Shown here: in pieces, positions 33,406 to 43,779 of the stretch | Layout of the letters: each line of letters opens with the position of its first letter | How positions within the stretch are numbered: position 1 is the stretch's first letter | Assembly (NCBI GenBank): GCA_009823395.1 | Contig: CM020513.1 | Span: 1,050,001-1,114,000, forward strand | Direction of reading: 5' to 3' | Origin: Thamnaconus septentrionalis | Lineage: Eukaryota > Chordata > Actinopteri > Tetraodontiformes > Monacanthidae | DNA: 64,000 bases | Translations under genes and position numbers: made by a program | Notes under the pieces: model-generated | What the model was told of the DNA's origin: nothing | Database searches by the model: none | The model's input: only the letters and a program-made list of their open reading frames with translations

Positions 33406-33646
33406 TGTTAGATATTTGACGTTGGTACTTGTCCAATAAGGCAACACACTGACTTACAGATGTAACAGCCATGAACAAAATATGGAACACAAAAATAATT
33501 ATCTAACTACGCACTAATACACTCACTCACACTCGCACACTTGCACTCAACAACAACAGCAACACGCAACATAACTTCCCAACACAATTCTCCCCCATAA
33601 TCCTTTGTGGCTCGAGGGGAGCATCCCGCTTCCCCCAGCCGCCATA
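33406..33646 (-). mobile_element. LTR related to the second Gypsy element
   Basis: Read on the minus strand it starts TATGGCGGCTGGGGGAAGCG, passes CTCGAGCCACAAAGGATTAT and ends ATATCTAACA. The first 130 bp align with the 3' LTR starting at 47349 (TGTGGCGGCTGTGGAGAGCG, then AAGCCACAAAGCATTATGGG). It is thus a diverged LTR of the same family in opposite orientation, 14 kb away. Confidence 0.65.
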
Positions 33647-33831
33647 ATACTTCTATGATAGTGAATGTGTAATCAAGTCTAAAAATGTATAAAGTGAAAT
33701 ATGTAGTCAATATTAGTGTAGAATATAGGACCTACTATTCCTTCTGGCTTCTGTGCTTTGTTAACACTTGCCGCCTGCGCACACTGCGCACATCTTTACG
33801 TGCACCGCACACAGGAGATTGAAAGGAGAAT

Positions 33832-34110
33832 ATGGCTGAAAGAAAACGAACCGTCGTTTGGAGTCATTTCACCCGTCTAAACCAAAATGAGGCAACTTGT
33901 GATGTGTGTCGAAAGTTAGTGAGGCCGCTGCCTGCGGCAACACTGCAAATCTCAATGTACACCTGAAAAAGTACCATGCAGACGAACATGAGGAGTTACA
34001 GCGGAGGTAATTCGAGGAGCATGAGAGAGAGGGAGTGCAGGGACCCACACCCACCGCCCGAATAAGACAGAGCTCAATGATGGAAGCCCTTCAGAGAAGC
34101 AGACAATATC
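33832..34110 (+). pseudogene. hAT transposase N terminus with BED zinc finger
   Basis: From ATG at 33832 the frame reads VVWSHFTRLNQNEATCDVC, giving the W, HF and C-x2-C part of a BED finger. After a frameshift near 33925 another frame supplies NTANLNVHLKKYHADEHEEL with the H-x5-H pair. BED fingers bind DNA and open many hAT transposases. The transposase body is missing here; a matching C-terminal end is found at 37945-38383 beyond an inserted LINE. Confidence 0.75.
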
Positions 34111-34401
34111 CATGTATATTGTGAAAATCCATCACAGTGCCCATCAAAGGCATATACACGTATATTAGATAATTGTATATACAATATGTAGCAGCATAGG
34201 CGACGCTAACCTTAATTGGTCAAGTGCCGCGCAGTATAAAGGTGTTCCGGGTTCCACGCTGCCATCGTCACTTCTGGATCTGAGGTACACCATCAGGTAA
34301 TGCCACTTGCTGCTGCTTCTTGGAGAAGAGCCCTCTTTTGTTGTGGAGTAAGAGGGCATTGCCGATACTGCTGCGAGTTGTTTGGCCTTGTGTCGGTAGG
34401 T

Positions 34402-34442
<41 letters not shown>

Positions 34443-34779
34443 CCCAGTCATGGTTCTGATCCGTGGCTAAGCGCAGTGTAGTCATAGGTGAAAGCCGGTG
34501 GCTGTGCGGGTTCCTCTCCTTCACCCTAAGTGTGTGTGCCCAAGCATCCAGATGCATTTATTATTCCATTCAAAAGTCAAACTTTCATAGATTATAGATT
34601 CAGGGCCCACAATTTAAGTGATTTCAAGCATGTATTTGTTTATTTTCACATAATTTGGGCTTCCAGCTCATAAAACCCACGAAAACAGGATTTCATAAAA
34701 TTAGAATACTGTGAAGAAATCACCATTTACTTCTTAGAAAAAAGAAATAAATTAAGATCACATCAAATCAATCAAAATA
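34111..34779. other. Unassigned sequence
   Basis: No recognised gene; a (CT)n microsatellite is at 34400-34440. It could hold unrecognised hAT interior. Confidence 0.4.
34400..34440. repeat. (CT)n microsatellite
   Basis: CT run ending in TTTCTTTC. Confidence 0.9.
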
Positions 34780-34914
34780 TTGTACTGAGAAGATGGGAGA
34801 GGACGCTCGGGAGAGGATGCTGGCGTTGACTGTTCGCCACTTCTCCATCGCCGCGCTGCCGTTTCTCCGTACCTGCAGACTTCTCACCCCATAAAATTCC
34901 ATCTTCCAGCAGGA

Positions 34915-35078
34915 GCAGCAGGAGGTCGAGAAAATTATAACTAAATCCAAACCGTCCACTTGCTTCCTTGACCCTTTCCCCTCCCCTCTGTTAAAAGCTC
35001 ACTGTCACTCCATCGGGAAATTAATCACAGAAATTATTAATCTCTCTCTCCAATCCGGCCATGTTCCGGATAGCTCCT
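34915..35078 (+). pseudogene. LINE RT-upstream fragment, distinct from the neighbouring LINE
   Basis: One frame reads SKPSTCFLDPFPSPLLK and then INLSLQSGHVPDSS followed by a stop, the N-terminal RT region of L2/CR1-type LINEs (SKPTTCLLDPIPTKLLK-type). It precedes the endonuclease part of the next LINE, which is the wrong order for one element, so it is a separate fragment. Confidence 0.65.
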
Positions 35079-35119
35079 GAACCTCTGTCAAACGCTGCTG
35101 CTCGTGTGACTGCATTCAT

Positions 35120-35647
35120 CTCTGGGGACTTCAATCATCAATCACTCTCTCTGCTACTCTCCCAAACTTCACACAGTATGTGAGCTGCTACACAAGGGAC
35201 AATAAAACTCTGGACTTATTGTATGCAAACATCAAAAATGCATACACCTCTACACCCCTACCCCCTCTCGGCCGCTCAGACCACAACCTCATCCGTCTGC
35301 AGCCTGTTTACACCCCGGTGTTGCAGCAGCAGACCGTACAAAAGAAGACTGTACAGATCTGGTCTGATGAGGCCTGTGCAGACTGGGACATTCTATGCAA
35401 GTCACATGGGGAGGACATCAACAGTCTGACCCACTGCATCACTGATTATATTAATTTCTGTGTGGAAAATACCGTACCATCCAAAAGGGTACGGTTTTTC
35501 CCGAACAACAAACCGTGGGTAACTCCCGATCTGAAGGCTCTGCTGAATAAGAAGAAGAGGGCCTTCTTTTCAGGAGACAAAGGGGAGCTAAAGATAATAC
35601 AACGGGAGCTCAAGTACACCATCAGGAGGTGTAAAAAGGCGTACAAA
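35120..35647 (+). pseudogene. LINE endonuclease C terminus and linker
   Basis: ISGDFNH-type text is followed by KTLDLLYANIKNAYT and LPPLGRSDHNLIRLQP. The SDH triplet is the conserved catalytic histidine motif at the end of the APE endonuclease. Then comes NNKPWVTPDLKALLNKKKRA and RRCKKAYK, after which the MITE starts. Confidence 0.85.
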
Positions 35648-36176
35648 TGCTGTGTCTCAATTCAGGGTCTGCATCCTTGAAGTACGCATTTTGAAAGGAA
35701 GTTGCGTCATAGCACTGCGCGAAGGCTTGTCCCAATTCCCAAGGGTCCTTAGGACGCTCAAAATGCAAAATCCCATGATGCTTTGCGTGCTGTTGCAAAG
35801 CATCGTGGGATCTTGGGAAGTCAGCTGAAATTAGCGGCATGTACTGGTAAAGACACTTCATATAAATTTAAGTATTGACATTTCACATAAAATATGCAGT
35901 TTTAACATTGGGTTTTTATTTATTTGAATATTGAACATCATTAGATGGCGAACCAATGGTTAGCTTGATGCTATAAAAACGTCACTTCCGGGGGTTGGCC
36001 AGCAAGAAGGAACGGCGGTGACGCAACGAGGAAATACATCGAAGGCCAGACCGTCCCGTGTGGTTACGGGGAGGCGGGGTTTGGTCCGTCCTTCTAGGCC
36101 GGGTCCTCGAAGGAGGCTTCCTTCAGACTGAGGATGCTCGTTTCGAAGGGTGCAGACCCTGAATTGAGACACAGCA
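35648..36176. mobile_element. TIR element of the CTGTGTCTCAATTCAGG family, copy 1
   Basis: Left TGCTGTGTCTCAATTCAGGG and right CCCTGAATTGAGACACAGCA are perfect 20-bp inverted repeats. AAA flanks both ends (35645-35647 and 36177-36179). Removing the element and one AAA rejoins the LINE linker in frame, so the boundaries are exact. A 3-bp duplication suggests PIF/Harbinger affinity. Other copies: 58480-58836 and 61108-61606. Confidence 0.88.
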
Positions 36177-36179
36177 AAA

Positions 36180-37617
36180 GAGAGGCTGGAGAAACACCTG
36201 GAGAAGAACAATGCCACACCACAGGGGATCAGGACTGGGCAAACCAATTGAACCAGTTTTTTAATAGGTTTGACTCTGTCCCCACCAACTTCCCTGCTTC
36301 TTCACACCTCTCCTCCTACTCCTTCTCCTCCCCCCAGCTGCAACTGCAGCCTTTCACACCTGCAGACCAGCTCAGTGAGGTAGTTCAGTACATTTTCAAC
36401 CTGAGCCTTTCCCTGGACACAGTGCTGGTCCTGTGGAAGACCTCCTGTGTGGTGCCAGTTCCTAAGGTATCCCACCCTAGTGAACTGAACCACTTTAGAC
36501 CTGTCGCCCTGACCTCCCACCTGATGAAGACCTTGGAGAGGATCGTCCTTGGCCACCTCCACACCCTCTGGTGAGCTCCAAGCTGGACCCGTTGCAGTTC
36601 GCCTATCGTCCTGGCATGGGTGTGGATGACGCCATCATCTACCTGCTGCATCGGGCCTTGTCTTACCTTGAGTCCCCCGGGAGCACTGTGAGGGTCATGT
36701 TTTTTGACTTCTCGAGTGCTTCAATAACATCCAGCCATCGCTGCTGCGGGGAAGATGGAGGAGGCCGGCGTGGACCAACACCTGGTTGCTTGGATCATCA
36801 ACTACCTCTCTGACAGACCACAGTACGTGAGGACAAACGGCTGTGTGTCAGATGTAGAGACCTGCAGCACGGGAGCCCCCCAGGGGACGGTGCTCTCTCT
36901 GTTCCTCTTCACCCTTTACACGGTGGACTTCAGCTACAACTCCAACCTCTGTCACCTGCAGAAGTTCTCCGACGACTCAGCCATTGTCGGCTGTATATCA
37001 GAGGGGGACGAGCACAAGTACAGAGGAGTCGTCTTGGAATTCGTGGACTGGTGTGAGCAGAACCACCTGCTGCTCAACACGAACAAGACGAAGGAGCTTG
37101 TAGTGGATTTCCGCCAAACCACCCAAACACACACATCCAGGGCTCGGACATTGAGATAGTGGACTCATTCAAGTACCTGGGTCTTCATATGAACAATAAA
37201 CTGGACAAGAAGGACCAGAGTCGCCTCCATCTGCTGAGGAGATGGAGGTCCTTCGGGGTCAGCAGGATCCTTCTCCGGACATTCTATGACACTATGGTGG
37301 CCTCTGTAGTGTGCTATGCCATCGTGTGCTGGGGGAGTGGAGTCACGGACAGGGACAGGAGGAAACTGGACAAACTGGTGAGGAGAGCCAGCTCCGTCCT
37401 GGACTGTCCATTGGACTCCATCCAGGAGGTGGCGGACAGAAGGATGTTGGCCAAGCTGACGTCCATCATGGACAACACCTCCCACTCCCTGCACCACACT
37501 GTGGAGAGCCTGAGCAGCTCCTTCAGCTCGAGGCTGCTGCACCCTCAGTGCAAGAAGGAGCGCTACCGAAGGTCATTCCTGCCTACAGCAATCAGGCTGT
37601 ACAACTGCACTATGTAA
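36180..37617 (+). pseudogene. LINE reverse transcriptase and C-terminal domain
   Basis: Frames change at about 36570, 36725 and 37150. In order: NQFFNRFDSVPTN, VLWKTSCVVPVPK, LDPLQFAYRPGMGVDDAI, VMFFDFSSA (motif A), STGAPQGTVLSLFLFTLY (motif B), LQKFSDDSAIVGC (motif C, FSDD) and SFKYLGLHMNNKLD. The C-terminal 152-codon frame ends AIRLYNCTM. Three frameshifts make it inactive although the catalytic aspartates are kept. Confidence 0.88.
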
Positions 37618-37944
37618 AATCCCATCCACTAGGATAAAAAAATAAAAATCTACAATAACTGTAAATTTCTCATGTAGATTGCAATAGAAACTATTTAGCA
37701 GAGCATGTAGCACATGTACATTCAAACGTTTAATATATAAATATCTTGCTTTTTTATCTCGCTTTTTTTCTGTACATACTTACAAATGTTTTATTTTTGT
37801 CTATATCTTCAGTTAATATCATTCTTGACTTTTTGCACTGTAGCCAATTTCTTTTTTCTTTTTTGTTGTTGCTGTAATTATGCAAATTTCCCCATCGTGG
37901 GATCAATAAAGGTCTTCTTCTTCTTCATGAAGCTGTGTTGTTTC

Positions 37945-38383
37945 ACAGCGAAGCCACGTGGTTGTACCTATAGATTGTGCCGAGGAAAAATGCTGTCATT
38001 GGACAGAGGGCTGTGGGAATTTTGCTTCCTTTTGCCACACCCTATCCCTGTGAAATAGGATTTTCATCTGTTGCACTACTGAAAGCTAAGTACAGAGCTA
38101 AGCTCAACATTGAGCCTGATCTGCGAGTGGCAGTATCAAGCCTGCAATCCCATGATAAAAAAAAAATGTTGGTTTTGATATCACAAAAAGTGGTGCCAAA
38201 GGTAAAACATTATTTGCACAGCAGAAATGCGTAAAGCTGGTGAGAGGAATGTTCATGTTTTATGTTGTTTCAGTAAATTTGAAAAAAACCTATTTTGTCA
38301 CCATTTTGTCTGGGTGGGGGGCATTAAAATCTTTCTTCCTCCAAGGTGGGGCGTGACAAAGAAAGTTTGAGAACCACTGCCGT
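37945..38383 (+). pseudogene. hAT transposase C-terminal region and right terminus
   Basis: The frame at 37977-38234 reads LLPFATPYPCEIGFSSVALL and KAKYRAKLNIEPDLRVAVS, the hAT dimerisation region of ZBED/SCAND3-like transposases. About 150 bp later the sequence ends AGTTTGAGAACCACTG, a typical hAT right terminus. It continues the gene that starts at 33832. Confidence 0.75.
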
Positions 38384-38697
38384 AATGCCTGGTGTATACG
38401 GAGCCAGCAAAAAGTGAGTGCCTGCTGGCTCGACCACTTTTGTCAAACTGTCGGTTGGCTTGACCGCAGTCTGTTGCCTATAGCGCGGATAGGGCGGACA
38501 ATCAATATGATTATCCTTCAACCACCATAAGGTGGCGCACTCGAGGAAGAAGTGAGAGATTTTGCAGTGACTAATCAAATGAGTTTGGGGCGAGGCTATC
38601 CCTATTTCCTCCTAGCAAAAAAAATCTCCCCGTCGAGTTGTGACAGGCTCCACGCTGGGACAGGGAGGAAAGAGCCACTTCCTCACTTCCGGCAGTC
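38384..38697. other. Unassigned sequence
   Basis: No recognised gene. GCCTGGTGTATACGGAGCCAGC near 38390 hints at another decayed TIR element. Confidence 0.35.
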
Positions 38698-38702
38698 GCC
38701 TC

Positions 38703-38859
38703 TGCAATATATTGAGTTTTCATTCACTCCTGTAACCTGTTGTGTCCCAGTGTGTTTGCCGTAGGGCTATGTTGACGCATGCGCAGTAATTAAATAATAA
38801 AGTCAGTATTGCTGATGACTCCCATCCACGTGCGTGAATACTTGCCAGAATACATCACA
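38703..38859 (+). repeat. 5' LTR of the first Gypsy element
   Basis: Starts TGCAATATATTGAG and ends AGAATACATCACA. It includes AATAAAGTC near 38799, the likely polyadenylation signal, and is directly followed by TGGTGTCAGAAGTTTG, the probable primer-binding site. Confidence 0.88.
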
Positions 38860-38902
38860 TGGTGTCAGAAGTTTGTGAAAAAGACAACAAACAAAAAATA
38901 AA

Positions 38903-39435
38903 ATGGCATTGTCGCAGTTCGAATACCCCAAGATTGATTGGGATGCGCATGATTTATATAAAGGGTTTGAGAGATTCCGAACTCACGACACATTCGTCCC
39001 CTCTCCGGCCTAGCGGCTAAACAGCAAGCAGGATGGCTAGGTACGTGGAACAGAGGGCAAGGCAGAGATATCTACAAGACCCTCGCCTGGGAAGAGGGAG
39101 ATAAAGAGGATCTGACTAAGGTACTGGAGAAATTCGCCAATTATATCAGACCCTGGAAAAACAAGAGAATTGGCAAGCACCATTTTAAACAAAGAAAACA
39201 AGGGCCAACTGAAAGTTTCAATAACTTCCTGAAAGATTTAAGGCTGATTCTGATGGACTGTGACTACACTCAACCCGACATTGAGACTATAATCGCGAGA
39301 GTGAGGGAGAAACAAGTTCGAGAGTGGCTGCTCGAAAGAGGCGAGAGTCTCACGTTAAACAAAGCAATAGAACTTCCTCAGCAATTCGAGATGTCTCAGG
39401 AACAAATGAAAATTGTCAGAGATAAAGACTCTTAA
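38903..39435 (+). pseudogene. Gypsy Gag (matrix/capsid-like)
   Basis: ATG at 38903 starts MALSQFEYPKIDWDAHDLYK, which runs to a stop near 39013. The sense continues in another frame with AAKQQAGWLGTW, then YKTLAWEEGDKED, NYIRPWKNKRIGKHHFKQRK and a 60-codon block ending FEMSQEQMKIVRDKDS. This is the Gag of fish Gypsy elements with one premature stop or shift near 39010. Confidence 0.8.
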
Positions 39436-39529
39436 ATTATCAGCAGTGTCTGTAAAACCAAAACATTTCCCACCAGGTAAGAAGATGTCCCACAAAGGAA
39501 ATTCTACTTAGCGGAAACAAGCATCGATC

Positions 39530-39950
39530 AGCCCGCCAAAAAAACTGCACCAAGTGTGGAAAAGACCCGCTGCACAAATGGAACCTAGGCAAATGCCCAG
39601 CAAAAGGCTCTGTTTGTTTGTATTGCCACAAGCCAAATCACTGGGTGGCTGTGTGCAACAAACGCGCAGTCAGTACTGTAAGCATTGAACCAAAACATGA
39701 ATCACCAGATGATGAAGAAATTTTGATCATAAATACAATTCAGCCCAGTGACCCCACCATTGACAAATGGGTGGTTGAATTATACATTTTAATGAAAAAA
39801 CTATACAGAATTGACACAAGTGCAACGGGCAAGACACTGACACTTCACAGCGATCAGTTACTTGCTCATGCAGGAGAGCTACAGCGCTCTGGAATAGTAC
39901 TCCGCTCATACTCAAATCATCGGCTAAGCCTGTGGCTCCTGTTAACCTAG
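39530..39950 (+). pseudogene. Gag zinc knuckle and protease-like region
   Basis: CTKCGKDPLHKWNLGKCPAK and SVCLYCHKPNHWVAVC form knuckle-like Cys/His clusters (CLYCHKPNHWVAVC is C-x2-C-x4-H-x4-C). Further on, YRIDTSATGKTLTLHS is where the aspartic protease active site D-T/S-G would be; here it reads D-T-S followed by A-T-G, so the catalytic triplet is altered. Confidence 0.7.
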
Positions 39951-41173
39951 AAATAAAATCATCAAAGAGTAAAACAAATGCAGTGTTTGAAATCTTTGAC
40001 ATTGCTCTAGAGAATGTACTCAGTGGCACCACAGCTGAGGCATTAGGGCTGATTGTGTGCCTTGACTTACTGAAAAGCAACACAAAGAAGCACGACATGC
40101 ACAACGCTGGCAATGAAGAAACACAGTGTGTTCCCCCTGGATTTGATGAGTTCCCAGATCAATGAAGAAACACAGTATATATGTTCTCCCAGGGATTTGA
40201 TGAGACAACCCAGATGGAACAAGATGGCTACACCACTGGAACAATACCAGGTAAATTTATCAAAGTGACCTGAATAAAGTCATAAAGAGAGAACACCATC
40301 CCATGCGCACCAGAGAGAAGGTGGTATCAATGATTCCAGGTGCAAAAGTCTTTTCATTCCTGGATGCTAAATCGGGATTTCTGCAGACAGAGCTTGATGA
40401 GCCATCATCTTTCCTCACAACCTTTAATACACATCTTGGTCGGTTTAGGTGGCTCAGACTTCCAAAATCATCCAGCAATAATGGACCAAATGCTTGAAGG
40501 CATCCCAGGAGCCATAAGCGTTATGGATGACATCCTCATAGCGGCTCCTGCAGTTCAGGAACACAATTTAATTTTGTGCAAAGTTGCAGAGAGAGCCACA
40601 AGTTACAACCTGAAGCTCTTCTTCAACAAATGCCATTCATCAGTGCCATATGTTGGACACCTGATAACAGCCAATGGCCTGAAGCCCGACCAAGCAAAAG
40701 TGGAAGCAGTTCGGAGCATTCCGCCACCGTTGTATAAAGAAGGCATCAAACACTTCTTGGGCTTCATCATGTACCTATCGAAATTCATACCCAACCTCAG
40801 TGAAGTGGATGTGCCGCTGCGCCAGCTCCTCAAAAAGGATGTTGAGTTTGTGTGGCAGCCAGCACAGCAACTAGCATTCAACAAACTGAAAGAGCTGTGC
40901 ACACATCCCCCAGTGCTTAAATATTTTGACCCCATCATAATATTCTGTGATGCAAGCATCAGTGCACTACGAGCAGTTCTGCTGCAAGGTGACCAGCCCA
41001 TTACCTTCTCCTTGAGGTCATTCACTGACAGAAACAGACAGAAACGCACTACTCTCTACACTAAGACTAACTCTTCCCCTCAACACAACTGTCATCACGC
41101 CAAACTTCCCGTCTTTTCTTTTCAAAATAAAACTCATATTCCACACACTGAAACACACCAAACACTGCAATAA
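39950..41173 (+). pseudogene. Gypsy reverse transcriptase and partial RNase H
   Basis: The RT palm reads VFSFLDAKSGFLQTELDEPS (motif A), then a frameshift near 40450 leads to GAISVMDDILIAAP (motif C). The usual first residue Y of YMDD is V here. VPYVGHLITANGLKPD, IKHFLGFIMYLSKFIPNLSE and FCDASISALRAVLLQGDQP follow. After RNRQKRTTLYTKT at about 41060 the RNase H sense is lost in unrelated A-rich text, so the C-terminal RNase H is missing. Confidence 0.85.
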
Positions 41174-41223
41174 CAAAAACACAACTTGCTTAATAGAAAA
41201 GTAGGTTAGAGTACGATCTGACT

Positions 41224-42348
41224 GTGAAATTCAAAAGAGGCAAAGACATTGAACTCCCTGACACACTGTTTAGAGCTCAGCTCTCTGAGAACACACCAGA
41301 AATAAATGGCTTAGAGTGCATCTCCATGCTAAACTTTGTCTGTGTTAGCGATCAGAAGTACGCAGAACTACAAAAACGGACAAAAGAAGAGCTCTGCACT
41401 CTCCAACAAGTCACCCAGAGAGGATGGCCAGAGCACATATGTGAAGTGCGCATTCCTGTGCAGCCATATTGGGACTACAGAAGCCAGCTAGCATTGTCAG
41501 ATGGAATAATCTTAAAGGGACTACGAATTGTGGTGTCCCCCACCATGCGTGAACACATGTTGAGGCTCATACACCAATCACACCTGGGGATAGTAAAAAG
41601 TAAACAGCGAGGCCGCGAGGCCCTCTACTGGCAATGGATGAGCGCACAAATTAAAGAAGTGGTCAGAAACTGCAGTCCACGTATGTGCAGACTTTCAGAA
41701 CAAGTTGCCCAGAGAACCACTCAGACGACAGAAACACATGAGCTGCCCTTTGAGGAAATAGCTCCAGATCTTTTTGAGTTTGAAGGAAAACAGTACATGC
41801 TGCTCGTGGACTTCTATTCAAAGTTTATTGAAGTGGATGAATTGAGAGACACCCGCAGTCGCACTGTAATTGAGACACTAAAAGCACAGTTCAGCAGGCA
41901 CAGCATCCCTGCAACAATGCGAACGGACAACGGTCCACAGTACTCCTCAGAGGAGTTTAAAAACTTATGCAAGAGCTACAGCATTCACCATGTCACATCT
42001 TCACTACACACACCACACTCAAACGGCAAAGCAGAGCGTGCAGTGCAAATTGTTAAGAGGGTCTGGCGCAAGGCACCAGACAAGCACCTCGCACTACTAG
42101 ACTATAGAACCACTTCTCTTGGATCAGCAGGTCTCTCACCAGCTCAAATACTCATGGGAAGGAGACCTCGAAACAAGCTGCCTGCAGCACATAAGCTTCT
42201 TGTACCAACAGCCTACGACCCACTGAAAGTCAAGCGCCTGTTAGATCAAACTAAAGTTAATCAAAAGTACTATCACAAGGATAAGAAGAAAGACATTGCA
42301 TTGCTCTCCAGCCAGGAGATGAGGTCCGGATGCAGCCTTCCCAGGTAG
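41224..42348 (+). pseudogene. Gypsy integrase, long open frame
   Basis: A 374-codon uninterrupted frame. The N-terminal zinc part shows HQSHLG and CSPRMC with altered spacing and one Cys-rich end intact. The catalytic core has D196 (LLVDFYSKF), D235 (RTDNGPQY) and E271 (HSNGKAERAV), an exact D-D35-E pattern. A frameshift near 42320 moves the C terminus to the frame ending GRTVKPPHRLNL at 42551. The core integrates the element DNA in active relatives. Confidence 0.88.
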
Positions 42349-42551
42349 CCACAGGTGGACATGGGCTGTTGTGGCCAGACAGCACAGCGCGCCATGGTCC
42401 TATGATGTGGATACTGGAAGCAAGGAGTACCGGCGCAACAGTCAACACCTACATAGGAGCACTCCAGCTGCCAACTCAGGCCCGGCCAGGTGAAGCCTAC
42501 ATAACTAGACAAGGCAGAACTGTCAAACCGCCCCACAGACTGAACTTGTAA
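42330..42551 (+). pseudogene. Gypsy integrase C terminus in a shifted frame
   Basis: MQPSQVATGGHGLLWPDSTA continues to RQGRTVKPPHRLNL and a stop. It is the natural end of the integrase, displaced by one frameshift from the upstream frame. Confidence 0.75.
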
Positions 42552-42788
42552 GTTGCAAGGGATCAGGTGTGGTAAAGACACTTGTGGAAGTTAAGTGCTG
42601 GTAACCTCTCCTTCCCAGTTAGTGAAACGTTTTTCATTGTTTTTTTTTTTTTTTTTTTTAACTTTGTTTACAGTGGACTCCAAATTAATGTGAAGGCTAT
42701 TTTTTTTTTAGTTCAGGACATTTATGCTGAGAATGTAACCAACCTATTTATTTTTACATGCCTTCTTTTGTTTTTGTTAGAGGGGACA

Positions 42789-42939
42789 TGTAGTATATAT
42801 AGTTTTTATTCACTCCCGTAGCCTGTTGTGTCCCAGTGTATTTGCTATAGGGCTATGTTGATGCATACACAGTAATTAAATAATAGAGCTAGTATTGGTG
42901 ATGACTCCCGTCCACGTGCGTGAATTACCAGAATACACA
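42789..42939 (+). repeat. 3' LTR of the first Gypsy element
   Basis: Starts TGTAGTATATATAG and ends CCAGAATACACA, aligning along its length with the 5' LTR. Confidence 0.88.
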
Positions 42940-42944
42940 GCCTC

Positions 42945-43256
42945 AACACTCGTCCAACAGCTTCCCCTGCTGGGCACTGCAAAGTCAGCAGCCAACTGCT
43001 GACTTTTTTGACAAGAAATTAGGATGAAAAACTGCTAATTTATAAAATAAAAATAATACAACAATCCAAATACCAAATAAGTGATCAATTTTATGTGGGT
43101 AATTTAATATTTTTATTTTTTATGTACCTTTATTGTCATTGTGCAAGCGTAATAAAACTTTATGTAGTCTCTTGGTTCTTGGTTACACAGAAATAGAAAA
43201 ATATAAATAAATAAATAAATAAATAAATATATATATATATATATATATATACACAT
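42945..43256. other. Spacer between two Gypsy elements
   Basis: Holds CCTTTATTGTCATTGTGCAA near 43128, resembling a reversed LINE 3' end, then (AAAT)n and (AT)n at 43193-43252. No gene. Confidence 0.45.
43193..43252. repeat. (AAAT)n/(AT)n microsatellite
   Basis: AAAT units grading into AT, directly against the Gypsy 5' end. Confidence 0.9.
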
Positions 43257-43340
43257 TGTGGCGGCTGTGGAGAGCGGGATGTTCCCCTCAAGCCCCAAGC
43301 CCCTCACCTGAGAACCCCGACCCCTCGACCACATGTCAGG

Positions 43341-43616
43341 ATGGCTGCCTGCGAGGAGGAAGAGGAGGAAGCTGGGGAGTCTTACCATGTCCAACAAACC
43401 CAACAGTGGGCTCCCTCCCCCAGGCGGCGACAGCTGCGTCCATCTGAACGCTGCCACCGGTGTCAGGAGCCAGGGCACGTTGCGCGAGACTGTCCAGCCC
43501 CAGCGCCAAGACGGCCGAATGGTGGTCCAGCAGGAGGATCGCTGTCCCAGTTTCCAGCTCCCGCTCAGGGTCGATGTACACTGGTGGGGCGGCTGGGTCA
43601 CAGGTCTGTACCTTGA
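43341..43616 (+). pseudogene. Gypsy nucleocapsid zinc knuckle
   Basis: A 91-codon frame with an acidic start and CHRCQEPGHVARDCPAPAPR, a perfect C-x2-C-x4-H-x4-C knuckle. It binds element RNA in intact relatives. The capsid part that should precede it is missing. Confidence 0.8.
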
Positions 43617-43730
43617 CTGTCAGATCAACAAGCAACCTGATAGACACCGGGTCCACAATCTCCTTGATCCGACTTGGTGTTCTCCCGGACACCATTGGCC
43701 CTCTCAGGGCGGCGTGATCTCCAACTGATA
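43600..43730 (+). pseudogene. Gypsy protease fragment
   Basis: In a frame different from the nucleocapsid, LIDTGSTISLIRLGVLPDT carries the aspartic protease D-T-G-S active site. The frame ends soon after, and the continuation moves to the frame starting at 43780. Confidence 0.75.
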
Positions 43731-43779
43731 CACAGCTCATGACTGTGACTGGAGAAAAGGCCCCCATGAAAGGAAAAAG

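Larger units (their letters stand above)
35100..37925 (+). mobile_element. APE-type jockey-superfamily LINE interrupted by a MITE
   Basis: Order: end of endonuclease (35120-35540), linker (35540-36300, split by the MITE at 35648-36176), RT (36330-37160), C-terminal region (37159-37617) and a 3' UTR ending GGGATCAATAAAGGTC plus (TTC)n at 37900-37925. It is closely related to the minus-strand LINE at 50896-54854. The endonuclease N terminus is missing, so it is 5'-truncated. Confidence 0.85.
33780..38383 (+). mobile_element. hAT element (ZBED/Charlie-like) split by a LINE
   Basis: A BED-finger N terminus (33832-34110) and a hAT C-terminal dimerisation region followed by a right terminus GTTTGAGAACCACTG (ending at 38383) lie on the same strand and in the right order. 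The LINE at about 35100-37925 and an older LINE fragment sit between them. The catalytic middle is not found, so a deletion also occurred. A matching left terminus (CAGTGGTTCTCAAAC) is not visible, so the left boundary is only approximate. Confidence 0.5.
38703..42939 (+). mobile_element. Ty3/Gypsy retrotransposon, structurally complete but decayed
   Basis: A 4.24-kb element with 5' LTR (38703-38859), primer-binding site, gag, zinc knuckle, protease, RT/RNase H, integrase, a purine tract (AGAGGGGACA at 42780-42788) and 3' LTR (42789-42939). GCCTC flanks both ends (38698-38702 and 42940-42944). Integrase placed after RT defines Ty3/Gypsy. The LTRs differ at roughly 20 or more of 155 positions by eye, which implies an old insertion. 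Most domains carry stops or shifts. Confidence 0.9.
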
